The notes beneath the pieces were generated by a model, which saw only the letters and a list, made by a program, of their open reading frames with translations, was not told the origin of the DNA and made no database searches. A program made the position numbers and the translations under genes. Shown one piece after another: positions 1 through 23,571 of a stretch of 35,000 nt of DNA; the stretch's first letter is position 1, and every line of letters begins with the position of its first letter. Source of the stretch: Neocallimastix lanati (nom. inval.) (lineage: Eukaryota; Neocallimastigomycota; Neocallimastigomycetes; Neocallimastigales; Neocallimastigaceae); NCBI GenBank assembly GCA_016946835.1, contig JACVTC010000090.1, forward strand, positions 362,501 to 397,500, read 5' to 3'.

Positions 1-270
1 AAATATATAAATGTACATTTAAAATATGTTTAAATATTTATGAGAAAATTTTATTTCTTATAATACTACTAGAATAAATTTAAATATTAATGATAGTTAT
101 AATAAAACAAAATAAATTTAAATGAAATATAAATAATTAAATTTTTTAATTAGGATTTGTGAATTTAATTAATTATAATTTTTGTATAATTTAGACTCTA
201 TAAATGTTTTTAAATAATTATTAATATATAAATTTATATTTATTATGTATAATTTGGAAAATTTATATAG
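1..270 (+). other. upstream intron of the NOM1-like gene
   Basis: This AT-only stretch ends in TTATATAG immediately before the first recognisable coding exon at 271. That exon opens in the middle of a codon (two bases of a split codon), so an earlier exon with the start codon must lie upstream, most likely outside the window. I found no ATG followed by a usable donor in 1-270. Confidence 0.6.
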
Positions 271-4932
<4,662 letters not shown>

Positions 4933-5094
4933 AATAAATTATTATTAAATAATAATAATTAAAATAATAATAATAAATATTATTAAATATTTTACACAAG
5001 CGAAATTATTAAAATTTTTTTTTTTTTTTATTTATTTTTTTTATTACATTTAATTATTATTTTATATATAGATTATTTTTATTATTTCATTCTT

Positions 5095-5125
<31 letters not shown>

Positions 5126-5646
5126 GAATTAAATATATAATTATTGAATATTTATAAAAAATAAAGTTTTTAAGAAAACAAATTCTATATATAAAATTAT
5201 TAAAAATTAAATTTTAGAATTTTTTTTTTCTTTTCTTTTCTTCAATATAATAAAATGTTATTCTTTTTTATTATAATAATTTTTTAAATATTTAAATAAA
5301 AGTAAAAATTACAATAAGAAGAAATATATATATATATATATATATAATAAAAATAAAAATAAAAAATATAATAAAACAGGGTGAAATAGAAATAATTAAA
5401 TTACATGTGTATTATATATAAAATATTTTTATTATATATATGAACATTTGTATTTTATTAATAAATAGATCGTTAACTATAAATATAAACTAATATTAAT
5501 AAGGTATACATTTTTTTTTTATTTTTTTTTTTTTTTTTTTATTTTTTTTTTTTTTTTGATTTAAACTAAAAAATATGTGTCAATTATGATAATTAAATAT
5601 TAACCAATTCAATCTCAGGCTGAATTAAAATTATTAATTTAATCAT
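4933..5646. other. convergent intergenic spacer
   Basis: Space between the 3' ends of the NOM1-like gene and RFC3. It holds poly-T/poly-A runs (for example around 5099-5125 and 5510-5557) and scattered TA repeats. I see no coding exon, tRNA or other structured element. Poly(A) signals for both genes must lie here, but AATAAA-like strings are too common in this composition to choose one. Confidence 0.7.
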
Positions 5647-5815
5647 TTATCTGGTCATATCAATAATATATTTTTTATAAATTGCCATTATTTTAATGAC
5701 AAAGGCTTCTATATGGAAGATTGCTTTATTTCCTTTTTGTAAATTAGCTTCCTATTTATTACCATGATTTTTTTTTTTTTTTTGTAAAGAATAAATTTAT
5801 TTATTTATTAATACT

Positions 5816-5850
<35 letters not shown>

Positions 5851-6001
5851 TATATATAATCACATATATATTATATTTAAACTTTGAAATCATAATAATA
5901 ATAAAACATACATATTTTGCTGCTTCTTGGAATATTCTTCCTTTTAATTGATTATCAACATTTTGAGCAAGTTCAATAGCTAAAGTCTTTAATATATTTA
6001 A

Positions 6002-6037
<36 letters not shown>

Positions 6038-6399
6038 ATTAATTAATATTTGTAAAATATTATAAGTATTTTTTCTTTTATTTTTCCTTTTTTTTTTTTT
6101 TTTTTCTTTTATTTTTTTTTTTATTTTTTTATTTTGTTCTTTATAATTTTGCTTTAAAAATATAAAAATAATTACTTTGATAATTAATGTTGGTGGAATA
6201 CAATGAGTTAAAAGTTCGTAGAGCTTGCCTCTAACTTGTAATGCTCTAAATTAAATAATATATAAATAATAACAAAATTTTTTTTTTTAGTTATTATTAT
6301 TATTTTTATTATTATTAATAATATTATTATTAAATTATTATAATTAATATTAATAATTAATAATTATTAAATGGTTAAAAAAAAAAAAAAAAAAAATTA

Positions 6400-6474
<75 letters not shown>

Positions 6475-7801
6475 TGAAAAAGTTTGATAATTTACCTTTC
6501 AGGTGATTGTTCTTGGAGAATCATATTTGTTAAATTTTTAATAAATACTTCCCAATCTGGTAATATTACATCTTGATCTTCAGAAAATGGATATTGTTGA
6601 ACACGAGCCGTTTCTAACATAAGAATAGCTCTTCTTAAATTTCTGTTTGATTTTTTTGCAATGACTTTCGCAAATTTTTGTGGTAATTTTATTCCCTCTT
6701 TATTTGCTACTTGATTTAATATATTAGCAATCTATGAAAGTATATTAATATTTATAATAGTTTAAAATATTTAGTTATATAAGTAATTAATTATTTATTT
6801 ATTTTTTTTTTATTCTTTTAAAAGTATTATTATTTTTATTTTTTTATTTTTTTTTTTTTTTACTTCATCTTCTTCTGGTGCGGATATTCTTAATAATAAA
6901 CAACGACTTTGAATTGGTGCTATTATTTTACTAGTATTATCACAGCATAAAATTAATCTTAAATTGGATGAATATTTTTCCATGGTTCTACGGAGAGCAT
7001 GTTGGGCATCTTTTGATAAATGATCAGCTTCATTTAATAGAACGACTAATTTTTTTTTTAATTTAATGATTATTAATAAATATATTAATTAGTAATATTT
7101 AATACATACTATCAAATAATATTAATAATTCTATATATATTATAATTATAAATCATAAATATAATTATTAATTTTATGTTATTTATAAAAATATATTTTA
7201 TTTTTTGTACCTTTAAATTTTTTTTGAGCTGATGAGTCAATTTGTTGAGTTTGAGCAATTTCTTTAATAACATTTTGAATAATTACTCTATCTTGTGTTG
7301 TTACTTGTCTTTAAAAGTAAATTTTTAAAATATAATTAATATATCAGTTACAAATTATACGTTTAAGTAAATATCTTATGTATTTACCCTGGATTTAATT
7401 CGATATGATAGTTACTAACAACTAAATTAAGATCTATTTTTCTTCCTGATGGAGTTTGATATTCCTTTTGGATAGTTTTCATCTTTAATTTTTAATTTTA
7501 TTATTGACGTTGATGTTATTGATATGTTTTATTTTTTTTTGATAATATAAAAATATATATTTTTAATAATTTTATCGGTTATTAAATGTATATATATAAT
7601 TTATACCTTTTCTACACCGCTGCCAAAAAGCTCTTTAAGGACACAATTTATTCTTGTTTTTTTTCCTGCACCAGGTGGTCCATAAAAAATAATATGAGGA
7701 AAATCATTTAATTGCGTCAAAGCTTTGAGTTGCTTTGTAATATTTTCATGATAATCTAATTTATCTAATGAAGTTGGTCTGTATTTATCTACCCAAAGCA
7801 T
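5647..7801 (-). CDS. RFC3: replication factor C subunit 3 (clamp loader small subunit)
   Basis: Eight exons in transcript order: 7801-7607, 7482-7388, 7308-7211, 7045-6864, 6731-6496, 6245-6176, 5986-5912, 5751-5647; all introns GT-AG, 351 residues (about 356 in animals). It begins MLWVDKYRPTSLDKLDYH. Walker A GPPGAGKKT is at residues 41-49, the Walker B region reads VVLLNEADHL, and the sensor/arginine-finger region has QHALRRTMEKY and the SRC motif (PIQSRC). The C-terminal collar includes VRGKLYELLTHCIPP. The family is the human RFC3/yeast Rfc5 subunit of the RFC pentamer, which opens and loads PCNA at primer-template junctions; the NEAD in place of DEAD-type Walker B fits this subunit, which in other species is a weak or non-ATPase. 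It is convergent with NOM1 and upstream of nothing obvious on the same strand but SPT16. Confidence 0.96.
6400..6474. repeat. (AAT)n microsatellite in RFC3 intron
   Basis: About 25 ATA/AAT units between RFC3 exons 6496-6731 and 6176-6245, preceded by a poly-A run. Intronic, no coding role. Confidence 0.9.
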
Positions 7802-9050
7802 AGTTACTAATTCTTTTTAAAGTAAAAAAAAAAAATATATATATATAAAAAAATAAAATATAAAAAAAGAAGTTTTCGATTATTAATGTAAAATATAACA
7901 AATTATCGTTTTATTTCAATAAAATTCTTTCTAAAATTATTTAAAAATTTTATATTTATTAAAATTAGAAATTTTAATTCTCATAATATAAAATGAATTT
8001 AACGTAAATTGATTATTGAAATTTGAAATTTTATAATTAATAAAATACCAATTATTATAAATAATTCTTTATATATACATATATATATTTTAATTTGAAT
8101 TGTTTTTATTTTAATTTTTAATGAAAATATAATATATAATTATAATTATTATTTATTTATCCATTTTTAAAACTTATGTTATTAATTATATTTTATCATG
8201 TTTGAAATAAATTTATCATTCATCTTTTAGTCTAAAATTAAATTATTAAAAACTATTTTAATAACATTTTATTACTTTATTAAAAATATATATAAAATTT
8301 AAAAAATTAAAATATTATTTACATTTTCAATTTACAATAAAATTACAACAAAAGATAAAATTTAAATCTTTAAATTAATATATATATAGAATACGGATAT
8401 ATATATATCTAAATATTTTTTTTTTTTTTTTTTTTTGTTAAAAAGATATTAATTGAATTTTTTTTTAGGAATGTTGTACAAAAATTGATTTAAAAATATG
8501 AAATATAACTATAATAAAAAATTAATAATAAAAAATTAAAAATAAATAAATAAATAAATACATAAATAAATAAATAAATAAATAGACAATAAGAATAAAA
8601 TAATATTATATATATATATATATATAAATCTTTATCTTATTAATATTTATTATATTATGTTTTAATTTAATAATTTTTTATTTATAATAATATTTAATTT
8701 CTAAATATATAAAAAAAAAATAATTAATAAACTAATAAAAAAAAAAATAAATGTTTAAAAAAAAAAAAAAATAAAAAAATTAATAAATATGAATTTATTT
8801 TATTTTTTTATTCTTTATTTTTTTATATTTTATTTTTTTATTTTTATTTTTATTTTTATTTTTGTAAAAAGAATAATTTAAAAAATTAATTTTATTATTA
8901 TTATTATTTTTTTTTTTTTGAAAATAATTTAATTTTTTTTAATAATATTTTTTGAAAAAAAAAAAAAAAATTTTGTATTAATGAATTTATTATTATTAAA
9001 TAATTATATCTAAATTAATATTGAGGTATTCCTTTCAATATTATTTCTAT
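7802..9050. other. intergenic spacer upstream of RFC3
   Basis: About 1.25 kb between the RFC3 start and the SPT16 stop, both on the minus strand. It is almost only A and T, with a TAAA tetramer array near 8539-8584, TA-dinucleotide runs, poly-A/poly-T runs and TATTTT repeats near 8815-8865. It should include the RFC3 promoter and the SPT16 3' UTR. I see no exon-like island. Confidence 0.7.
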
Positions 9051-14747
<5,697 letters not shown>

Positions 14748-15886
14748 CTTAATTTAATTAAAGATAAAAATGAATTAAATACATATAATAAATTCCATTA
14801 TAAAATAATTTAATATTTAATCAACAAATTATTGTCAAAAATTTTAAACATAATTAAATTGCTTAATAATAAATATTTTTAAAATATTATTTTTTGAATA
14901 ATTAATTAAAATTAAAATTTCTTATATATTTGAATGTACCATTTTGGTAATCTTTTCTTATTTTTCAATTAAAAATTATTATACCATTAATAAAAAGTTT
15001 AATATTTAATAAATTGTTATTTGATGATTGATATTTATTTTTTGATATTAAGAATGGATTTAAATAATTATTTACTGTTAGTCTATTAAATTTTAATTAT
15101 CTAAAATTAATGAAATTAATTTTTAAATGTTCAAATATCAAAGATAAAAAATAAAATATAGAAAAATAAAATATATTAATAAAAAAAAGATTGTACTAAA
15201 TTTTTTTATAAATTATGATTTTAATAAATCAAAATATAATAAATATATATATACATATTATATATAGATAATAATATTATATTAATTAAAAAATATATAT
15301 TAAATTGTATTTTACATTTATAAGATTTAATTAAATAAAAATCTTTTATATAATTATAAGCTTCCAATACTGCAGTAATGCAAGTAAAAATTTTATTTAT
15401 GAATAAATAAAGGTTATTTTTTATTACAAAAATAAACAATATTAAATATTTAAAAGAAAGCAAAACGAAAAGAAAGTGAAAAAATATTTTATAAAGAAAG
15501 TGAAAAAAATAAAAAATAATAAAAAAAAAATATTTATAATATATAAATAATTTATATATTCTTAAATAAACATTAATCATTACATTAAGTATATAAAGGA
15601 ACTAATTGAAAAATGAATTTAGTTTTTGAATTTTAAATAATAATCTATATAATTCGAAACTAGAATAAATTAAATAATTAAGAAGATTAATAAAAAATAA
15701 AATAATGAATATAAATTAAATTAACATAATTTTTTAAAAAATGAAAGATAAATAATAAAGTAAAGTAAAATAAAATAAAATAGAATAGAATAAAATAAAA
15801 TAAAATAAATATTTTAAAAAATAAATATTTTAAAAAAATTACTTTTTTATTTTTATAATCAATATCAAATATAAAATTAATGTAAA
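14748..15886. other. divergent promoter region, SPT16 / MIOS
   Basis: About 1.14 kb between the starts of two oppositely oriented genes, so it must hold both promoters. It is AT-rich with TA runs and a TAAAA/TAGAA pentamer stretch near 15760-15810. A 119-codon minus-strand frame at 15221-15580 is low-complexity Phe/Tyr/Ile and not convincing. I cannot place a TATA box, because TATA strings occur throughout. Confidence 0.6.
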
Positions 15887-18800
15887 ATGAGCCAACAACG
15901 TGCTAAAAGAATTTTATGGTCACCACATAAAAACATTTCTCAATTTTTAGTAGGTGTTCCAGATCTCAAACTTTATGATTACTATTCTTCAGTAAGTATA
16001 CATAGAAGAATAAAATAATTTATTAAATAAAATTTCAAATTTAAAAAAATTTTTTTTTAATAATTTAAATAATATCCTCAATATATGTTATTTTAATATT
16101 TATTAAAATAATAATAGTCTATTGATGGAATTCCACAATGTCAATTAGTTGCTATTAATTCAGATAATCAATTAATTAATAAGGTATATATTTAAATTTT
16201 TATCGTGATGTACAAGTAACAAATTTGTATATAATTTTAAAATAATTAATAATATTTTACTTTAATATAAAGTGTTTTACCTGGTCCCCAGATCCAGAAT
16301 ATCAAAATGTTATTGCTGTAGGTCAAACAACAGGTAGAACTTTACTTATTAGACTTAATGGATTCTCATTATCATCACTTCATAATACAGTACCAAATTC
16401 AGCATATTTTCCAAGTTCTTCTGGAAATTCTGGAAAAATTATTGGTGAATTTCAACCAACTCATAGTAGAGCCTGTAATATTGTAGCATTTTGTCCAGTA
16501 AATACAAATTTATTAGCAGCAGGTTTAGATAAAGTACGTAATGATCCATGTCTTTATATATGGGATGTTGAAACACAATTAAGAAGAAGTAAATTTTCAA
16601 ATCCTAATATGGATATTCGAATGGATGAATTTAAATCAAACAATCAAATGAATAATATGTATAATAATATGCCTAATATTAATGGAAATAACGGACCTCA
16701 AAATAATGATAGATTAAATTTCGATAAAAATAATATGAACGGAAATATTATACCACCAATTAATAATCCATATGATAATCTACAAGATTTTAAAAATCCT
16801 CCATTTCAATATAATAATAATTCAAATTTCAATCCTCATTTAAATATAAATAATGCTTATGGTGCTGGAATGGGTAATCAGCAAATTTCAATTCAGCAGC
16901 AAGTTCGCAATATCGGATTTAAAAATCAACCTGTCAGTGGAATAAACCCAATTTACAATAATTCGACTGCTTCACCACAAGTTATAGCTGAAAAAGATAA
17001 TTGTAACATTTATTTTATATAAATATTAAAAAAAAAAAAAAAAAGAAATTTATTAAAATATTTTTTTATATTAAGCATTGTATCATGAACCCAACTCTAT
17101 GATGCCTCTAAAATCATATAATATGCAAAAGTAATTATACATTTATTATTTTATTAGTATTATATATATAAATTTGCTAATATATATTTAATTAAATTAA
17201 AAATATACAGCCCAAGTCCATTAGCATTATATGGTTCGTCGGAAGCAGTACAATCAGCAGCATGGTTCCCAAGTGGTTCACCAAAAATTGCTGCTGGTAT
17301 GGCTATGAAATATATAAGAATTTATGACGTTAAAAGTAAAGATCTAATAAAAATTTATAATATTTCTAAAATAAAATTAAATTGTTTTAAATCGCGTCAT
17401 ACAACAAAGTATTGAAATTTAATTAATCTTAATTAAATAAAATTAAATAAATAAAAGGTAATGGAAGTAATGCCCCAAGTATTGTTATCTCAACAAAATC
17501 TATAAATGGTGTATGTGTTGATCCCTTTAATCATAATCGAATTGCTAGTTTTGGAGATGATGGAATAATTAAAATTTGGGATATTAGATATATTAGTCAT
17601 AACAATGATGCTATATCCTTTTCTATTATTATTTATAAATTTAATTTTAATATAATTTAGAAATATTTTAAAGTTATTAATTTTTAACTAAATCATACTT
17701 AATTAGTATTAATAGTGAATATAAACAAGGTATATCACAAATTCTGTGGTCTCCAATACGTTCAGGTTTTCTTGCCGCATGTGGTAATAATTCACAATAT
17801 TTAAATTTATGGAACATTCAAGAAGGAATAACAAAAGGAACCGGATCATTAAATTTAAATACGCAATCGTTTAAGTTTAATAATTCTGGAATCACAGTAA
17901 ATAATAATATCGATGCAACACAAAATATAAATGAAATTACAAATAATACAACTGAATTAGACAATAATTCAATATATAAAGTTACTGTTAATAATAAAAA
18001 TACAGAAATAATATTAGATTCAAAAGCTTCAAATAATAATCAGAATAATAATAATAATGAATATATTAAATATAGTAATAATAATTTAAATAGTAATAAT
18101 AATTCAAATAATGTGATTGTAGGAAAATCTAATTCAAAACAAGAATGTTCAAATATACCAATAGTATGGAAAATGAGACAAGGTATATTATTTTTATAGA
18201 TATAAATATTATATTAATTAAATAAATACTAAATTAAAATATTTATAATATAATAGTAAAATCCATTAGTTCAGGAGCTATTACGACATTTGCATGGATA
18301 CCAACTTCTTCAAATTCAGCATCCTGTTCTCAACGTGTAATTGCGGTTGTTAAAGATTCAATTATTGAAGTATTAGATTTTAATGAACCATTTAAAATGA
18401 CATGGCATCCATTAGGAGGTTTAACCTGTTCAAATACACATTCTCTAACAATGTATGATACAACATCAAAGCCAGATTTAAATGATAACAATTTTAAAAA
18501 GGTGAATAATCATATAAATAATCTGTTAAATCAACCAAATAATATGAAGATATCACCAAATGCTATACCTCCATTACAATTAATGCAGAATGATATATCA
18601 GTAATAATGCGTGAAAGAGCTATTGCTGGTTATTCGATGGATGTAATAATAAAAATATTTTATTAAAATCATATAATATAAATGATGTAAAAATTAAATA
18701 TTAAATAATTAAATGAAAATTTATTTTTTTATTAGATTACTAAAAATTTAAATATACCAGGTTTAACTAATGAATTAGTTGAATTATGGTCATGGCTAAA

Positions 18801-21800
18801 TGGTATGTATTCAAAGACAAAATTATAATATTTTATTTGTTATACTTGTAAATTTATTTATTTATAATTTAATTTTAGAAATAAGAAATCTTTCACATGA
18901 AGGAAAAACATTATTAAATGGAAAAAACTATGCATTGATGGGAATTTTATCTATTATTAATGAAAGCAAAAGTATATATAAATAAATAAAAATATAATTA
19001 TGATTTATAACAAATTATTAATTATAATTATTTATTTTTGTTATTTTTTATATTTTTTTTTTCATATTATTTTTATATTTTTTTTTTTTTTTTATTTTAT
19101 TTTATTTTATTATTTATTTAATATCAATTTATCTTATTTATTTTTATGTTTATTAATATTAGAACCAAGTCAAAAATTAAATATAAGTCAAAAAAATGAA
19201 ATATCAAAAAGAAGAATGAGTAAATCATATGCAAATGCTGTGTCCCAAAATATTAATAAAAATGAAAATTATTCAGATAAAAAAAATATTCATATAAATC
19301 CAGAAAATAGACAATATAATGAACAAGAAATGTCTGAACAAGAGAAAAAACATTTATATAGATTAAGTGGAGGAAATAGTGAATTAAATCAAAATTATTT
19401 ATATCAAAACTATTCCCCAAGCTTAACTGGAAGAAATGAATATGATGAAAATGTTCCAACACCACAAGGTAGACCATATAATCAAAACTCAATGCAGAAT
19501 ATAACGGTTGATCAAAATACAAATAACTCAACAAATTATTTATTGAATGAACAACAGCAACAGCAAAGAATTATACAGTTATATCAAAATTCAGATCTTC
19601 CATTCCCAATATATTACAGTCCAGAACGTGAATTAGCCCTTAATCTTTGTGGCTGGGATTTAAGAAATGATCAGTCAGAAGTGGAATTGGCCATTCAAAG
19701 GTAAAAAGAAAATAAAATAAAAATAATAATAATAAATAGAATAAAATAAAATAAAATAAAATAAAATAAATTAAAATAAATAGTAGAATATTAAATATAA
19801 AGTACAGATTGAATAAATTAAAATAAAATTAAATAAAATAAATAGTAGAGTATTAAATATAAAGAACAGATTGAATAAAATAAAATAAAATAAAATAAAT
19901 AGTAGAATATTAAATATAAAGTACAGATTGAATAAAATAAAATAAAATAAATAGTAGAATATTAAATATAAAGTACAGATTGAATAAAATAAAATAAAAT
20001 AAAATAAAATAAAATAAAATAAAATAAAATAAAATAAAATAAAATAAAATAAAATAAAATAAAATAAAATAAAATAAAATAAATAGTAGAATATTAAATA
20101 TAAAGTACAGATTGAATAAAATAAAATAAAATAAAATAAAATAAAATAAAATAAAATAAAATAAAATAAAATAAAATAAAATAAAATAAAATAAAATAAA
20201 ATAAAATAAAATAAAATAAAATAAAATAAAATAAAATAAAATAAATAAAATAAAATAAAATAAAATAAAATAAAATAAATAAATAAAATAAAATAAAATA
20301 AAATAAAATAAAATAAAATAAAATAAAATAAAATAAAATAAAATAAAATAAAATAAATAAAATAAAATAAAATAAATAAAATAAAATAAAATAAAATAAA
20401 ATAAAATAAAATAAAATAAAATAAAATAAAATAAAATAAAATAAAATAAAATAAAATAAAATAAAATAAAATAAAATAAAATAAAATAAATAAAATAAAA
20501 TAAAATAAAATAAAATAAAATAAAATAAAATAAAATAAAATAAAATAAAATAAAATAAAATAAAATAAAATAAATAAATAAATAAATAAAATAAAATAAA
20601 ATAAAATAAAATAAAATAAAATAAATAAATAAAATAAAATAAAATAAAATAAAATAAATAAATAAAATAAAATAAAATAAATAAATAAAATAAATAGTAG
20701 AATATTAAATATAAATTACAGATTGAATAAAATAAAATAAAATAAAATAAAATAAAATAAAATAAAATAAAATAAAATAAAATAAAATAAAATAAAATAA
20801 AATAAAATAAAATAAAATAAAATAAAATAAAATAAAATAAAATAAAATAAAATAAAATAAAATAAAATAAAATAAAATAAAATAAAATAAAATAAAATAA
20901 AATAAAATAAAATAAAATAAAATAAAATAAAATAAAATAAAATAAAATAAAATAAAATAAAATAAAATAAAATAAAATAAATAAAATATAATAAAAAAAA
21001 AATTTAAATAAAAGAATGTTATTATTCATTATATATCTATATTTATAAATATTTATAAATATATATATATATATATTGTTTTTCTGAAATTTAATTAGTT
21101 TGGAAAGAGTTGGTGAATTCGAAAAAGCAGCCGGATGGGCTATATTCCATTTATCCAGTTTAGAAAGAGCAATTAAAGCATTAAATTCTAGTAATTATGA
21201 AAATCATAAATTAGTAGCAACTGCATTAGCTGGTTTTACCAATATTAATAACAATAATAATAATGTTTGGAAAGAATTATGTAAGTCACTAAGTTTTGAT
21301 TTAGTTGATCCATATTTAAGATCTATATTTAGACTTTTATCAAACCCAACAGGAAATGAAAAAGATTCTTGGAATATTATATTAAATGAACCAGGAATAA
21401 GTTTAGGTGATCGTGTATCAATAGCATTAAGATTCTTAAATGATAATGATGTATGTTTATATTTATATTTATAGTTTTATAACTATTTTATAAATCATTT
21501 ATTTATTTATTTATTTATTTATTTTATTAATTAATTAATTAATTAATATTATTGTAAATTTAAACTTTTATTTATAGTTAGATAATTATTTAAAAGATAT
21601 TGCATCATTTTCAATAAATAATGGTAATTTAGAGGGTTTATTATTAACTGGTTTAACACCATTAGGCATTGAACTTTTTGAGCAATATATTAATAAAACA
21701 GGGGATATACAAACAACCTGTCTGGTTTTAAGTCAAGTTGTTCCAAAAGTATTTAATAATAATAAAGTTACAGAATGGGTCGAAAAGTAAAAAAAAATAA

Positions 21801-22750
21801 AATTTAAATAAATATTTTAATTGGATCAATATCAATGTATTAATTAAAATAGTAGTAACATTTTTTGTATATTTAACTTTTTTTTTTTTTATAATATAGC
21901 TATCGTTTATTACTTGACCGTTGGCAATTATTCCATATTAGAGTCTATTTTGATATAGCACGTAGAAAGATTGCAGACAGTATTAGTGATGAACTTTCTA
22001 ATCAAATGAACAATAAATTGGCTATAAGTAATCAATCAAATAATAATTCAAATAATTCAAATTTATCCTCTATACCAATACCATCACAAATATATGTCAG
22101 ATGTAATTTTTGTAATCAATCAATAACACATAATTTATTAAATTCATCCAAAACAAATGGACCAAATAATGTATCAGGAAATCCAAATGTTCTAGCTTCT
22201 GCTGCTCAAAGTGCAGCAGGTGCTTCAGGAGCAACAAACACACCAAATCAATATAAAGTATGTTTATTTAAATTATAATAATAATTAAAGTAATATAAAC
22301 TAAACAAATAAAAAAAAAAATTTTTTTATAAATATTTAATTTAATAATGGTAGTCATCTGCATGTCCAAATTGTAGAAAAGCATTACCTCGTTGTTCATT
22401 ATGTATGTTGTTGATGGGAACACCTATCGATACACTCCAAAATCAAAGAAAAGGAAATCATACAAATATCAGTGAAAATGAAGGTAATATAATAATATTA
22501 CTATATTTATTTATAATATAAATATTATTATATAAAATATAAAAATAATTAATAATAATAATATATATATTAAATAATTAAATAAACAAAATAAATAATA
22601 AAAGATCCTCAAAACAGTTTTAATTACTGGTTTACATGGTGTCAATCTTGTTTCCATGGTGGTCATGCTATTCATATGATGGAATGGTTTGAAAATCATG
22701 ATGAATGTCCAGTATCAAATTGTAATTGTAAATGTAATTTATTAGAATAG
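15887..22750 (+). CDS. MIOS: MIOS/Sea4, WD40-RING subunit of GATOR2 (SEACAT)
   Basis: Sixteen exons: 15887-15991, 16118-16183, 16273-17002, 17076-17130, 17211-17335, 17458-17612, 17699-18182, 18257-18642, 18736-18802, 18879-18971, 19163-19700, 21099-21450, 21578-21786, 21900-22257, 22354-22483, 22605-22750; 3999 nt, 1332 residues (about 875 in humans). The intron 17613-17698 is AT-AC; the rest are GT-AG. Start [16 protein letters not shown]. The N-terminal WD40 propeller includes [34 protein letters not shown] and [16 protein letters not shown], interrupted by an Asn-rich insert (residues about 169-300). Next come an alpha-solenoid ([29 protein letters not shown]) and a C-terminal zinc module: [56 protein letters not shown]2 counters GATOR1 to activate TORC1 at the vacuole/lysosome when amino acids are present. 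The insert and a 1.4 kb repeat-filled intron account for the large size. Confidence 0.96.
17613..17698 (+). other. U12-type AT-AC intron in MIOS
   Basis: An 86-nt intron starting ATATCCTTTT (17613-17622) and ending TCATAC (to 17698). A U12-like branch site TTTTTAACT lies at 17681-17689; its likely branch A (17687) is 11 nt from the intron end. Removing it joins ..HNNDA to [17 protein letters not shown] in phase 0 and keeps the WD40 frame co-linear. The GT-AG alternatives nearby (donor GTCATA at 17596; acceptors at 17660, 17672, 17705 and 17715) break the frame or meet stops. Confidence 0.88.
19703..20994 (+). repeat. giant AAAAT pentamer satellite in a MIOS intron
   Basis: Nearly all of the 1398-nt intron 19701-21098 is (AAAAT)n with occasional AAAT slips. 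About six copies of a 33-36-nt non-repeat unit, beginning TAGTAGAATATTAAATATAA and ending in ACAGATTGAAT, are embedded near 19781, 19843, 19900, 19952, 20084 and 20695. The flanking exons splice in phase across it. The antisense open frame through it (Leu-Phe-Tyr-Ile) is an artefact. Confidence 0.95.
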
Positions 22751-23436
22751 ATTTTTACAATTATTTGATAGATTACAAAAATAAAATTATACAAAATAAG
22801 TATAAAGCAAAATAAAATTTAATACAATTAAATATAATTAAACAAAATAATAATAAAATGTTTTAATAAAATAAAATAATAAAATTTAATAATAAAATAA
22901 TAATTAAATAATTAAATAAATGGATAAATAAATAAATTAATTAATTAATTAATTAATTAGTAAGAAAAAGAAAATTAAACTATTTTTTAATTGAAATAAT
23001 AATAATAATAAAATAAAATAAATATTTAATATATATAAATATAAAAAAAAAGAAAAAAAAAATTATTCTCTATATTCATTAAGTTTAAATTAAATTACGC
23101 CAAAAAAATTTTTTTATCTTATTGGAATTTTTAGAATTTTACTATTTAGAATTTTTTATTTATATATATATATATAAACTTTTTTGATCAAATATATACA
23201 AGATTTATTTTATCAAATTTTAAAATTTAATATTTTATTAAAAAATATAAATTTCCGTTTTTTTTCTTTTTATTATGTATCCAACTATTTTCCATTTTTA
23301 ATTCATTTATATAAAAAGTTTAATAAATATATTTATTCAAAAAAAGTATATATATATATAAATTTATATATAAATTTATTTTATAAATATATATATATTT
23401 TTTTATAATCTTATAATTACAATATATTGAAAAAAA

Positions 23437-23470
<34 letters not shown>

Positions 23471-23571
23471 CATAATTAAATTATAATATAATAATAATCA
23501 TAATAAAAATTTATAAAAAAAAAATAAAAACAAAAAAAGAAAAAAAAGTGCAGTTAATGTATAATTAGTAA
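22751..23571 (+). other. intergenic spacer, MIOS to STPG2-like gene
   Basis: About 820 bases of AT repeats: AATAA/TTAA arrays near 22840-22960, TA runs near 23165 and 23345-23400, and a poly-A run before 23455. It holds the MIOS 3' UTR and the promoter of the next gene. A 74-codon frame at 23184-23408 is low-complexity Ile/Tyr/Phe with no family signal. Confidence 0.65.

Noticed and set aside
15221-15580. 119-codon minus-strand frame that could be a small membrane protein
   Set aside because: Only low-complexity Ile/Phe/Tyr from AT-rich DNA, with no codon bias and no family signal; lies in the SPT16/MIOS divergent spacer.
17596-17715. GT-AG solution for the MIOS intron, donor GTCATA
   Set aside because: All nearby AG acceptors give a frame error or an immediate stop; the AT-AC pair is the only one restoring the WD40 frame.
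20094-21029. 311-codon minus-strand open frame of Phe/Tyr/Ile/Leu
   Set aside because: It is the complement of the AAAAT satellite inside a MIOS intron; repeats without stops in that frame give a false protein.
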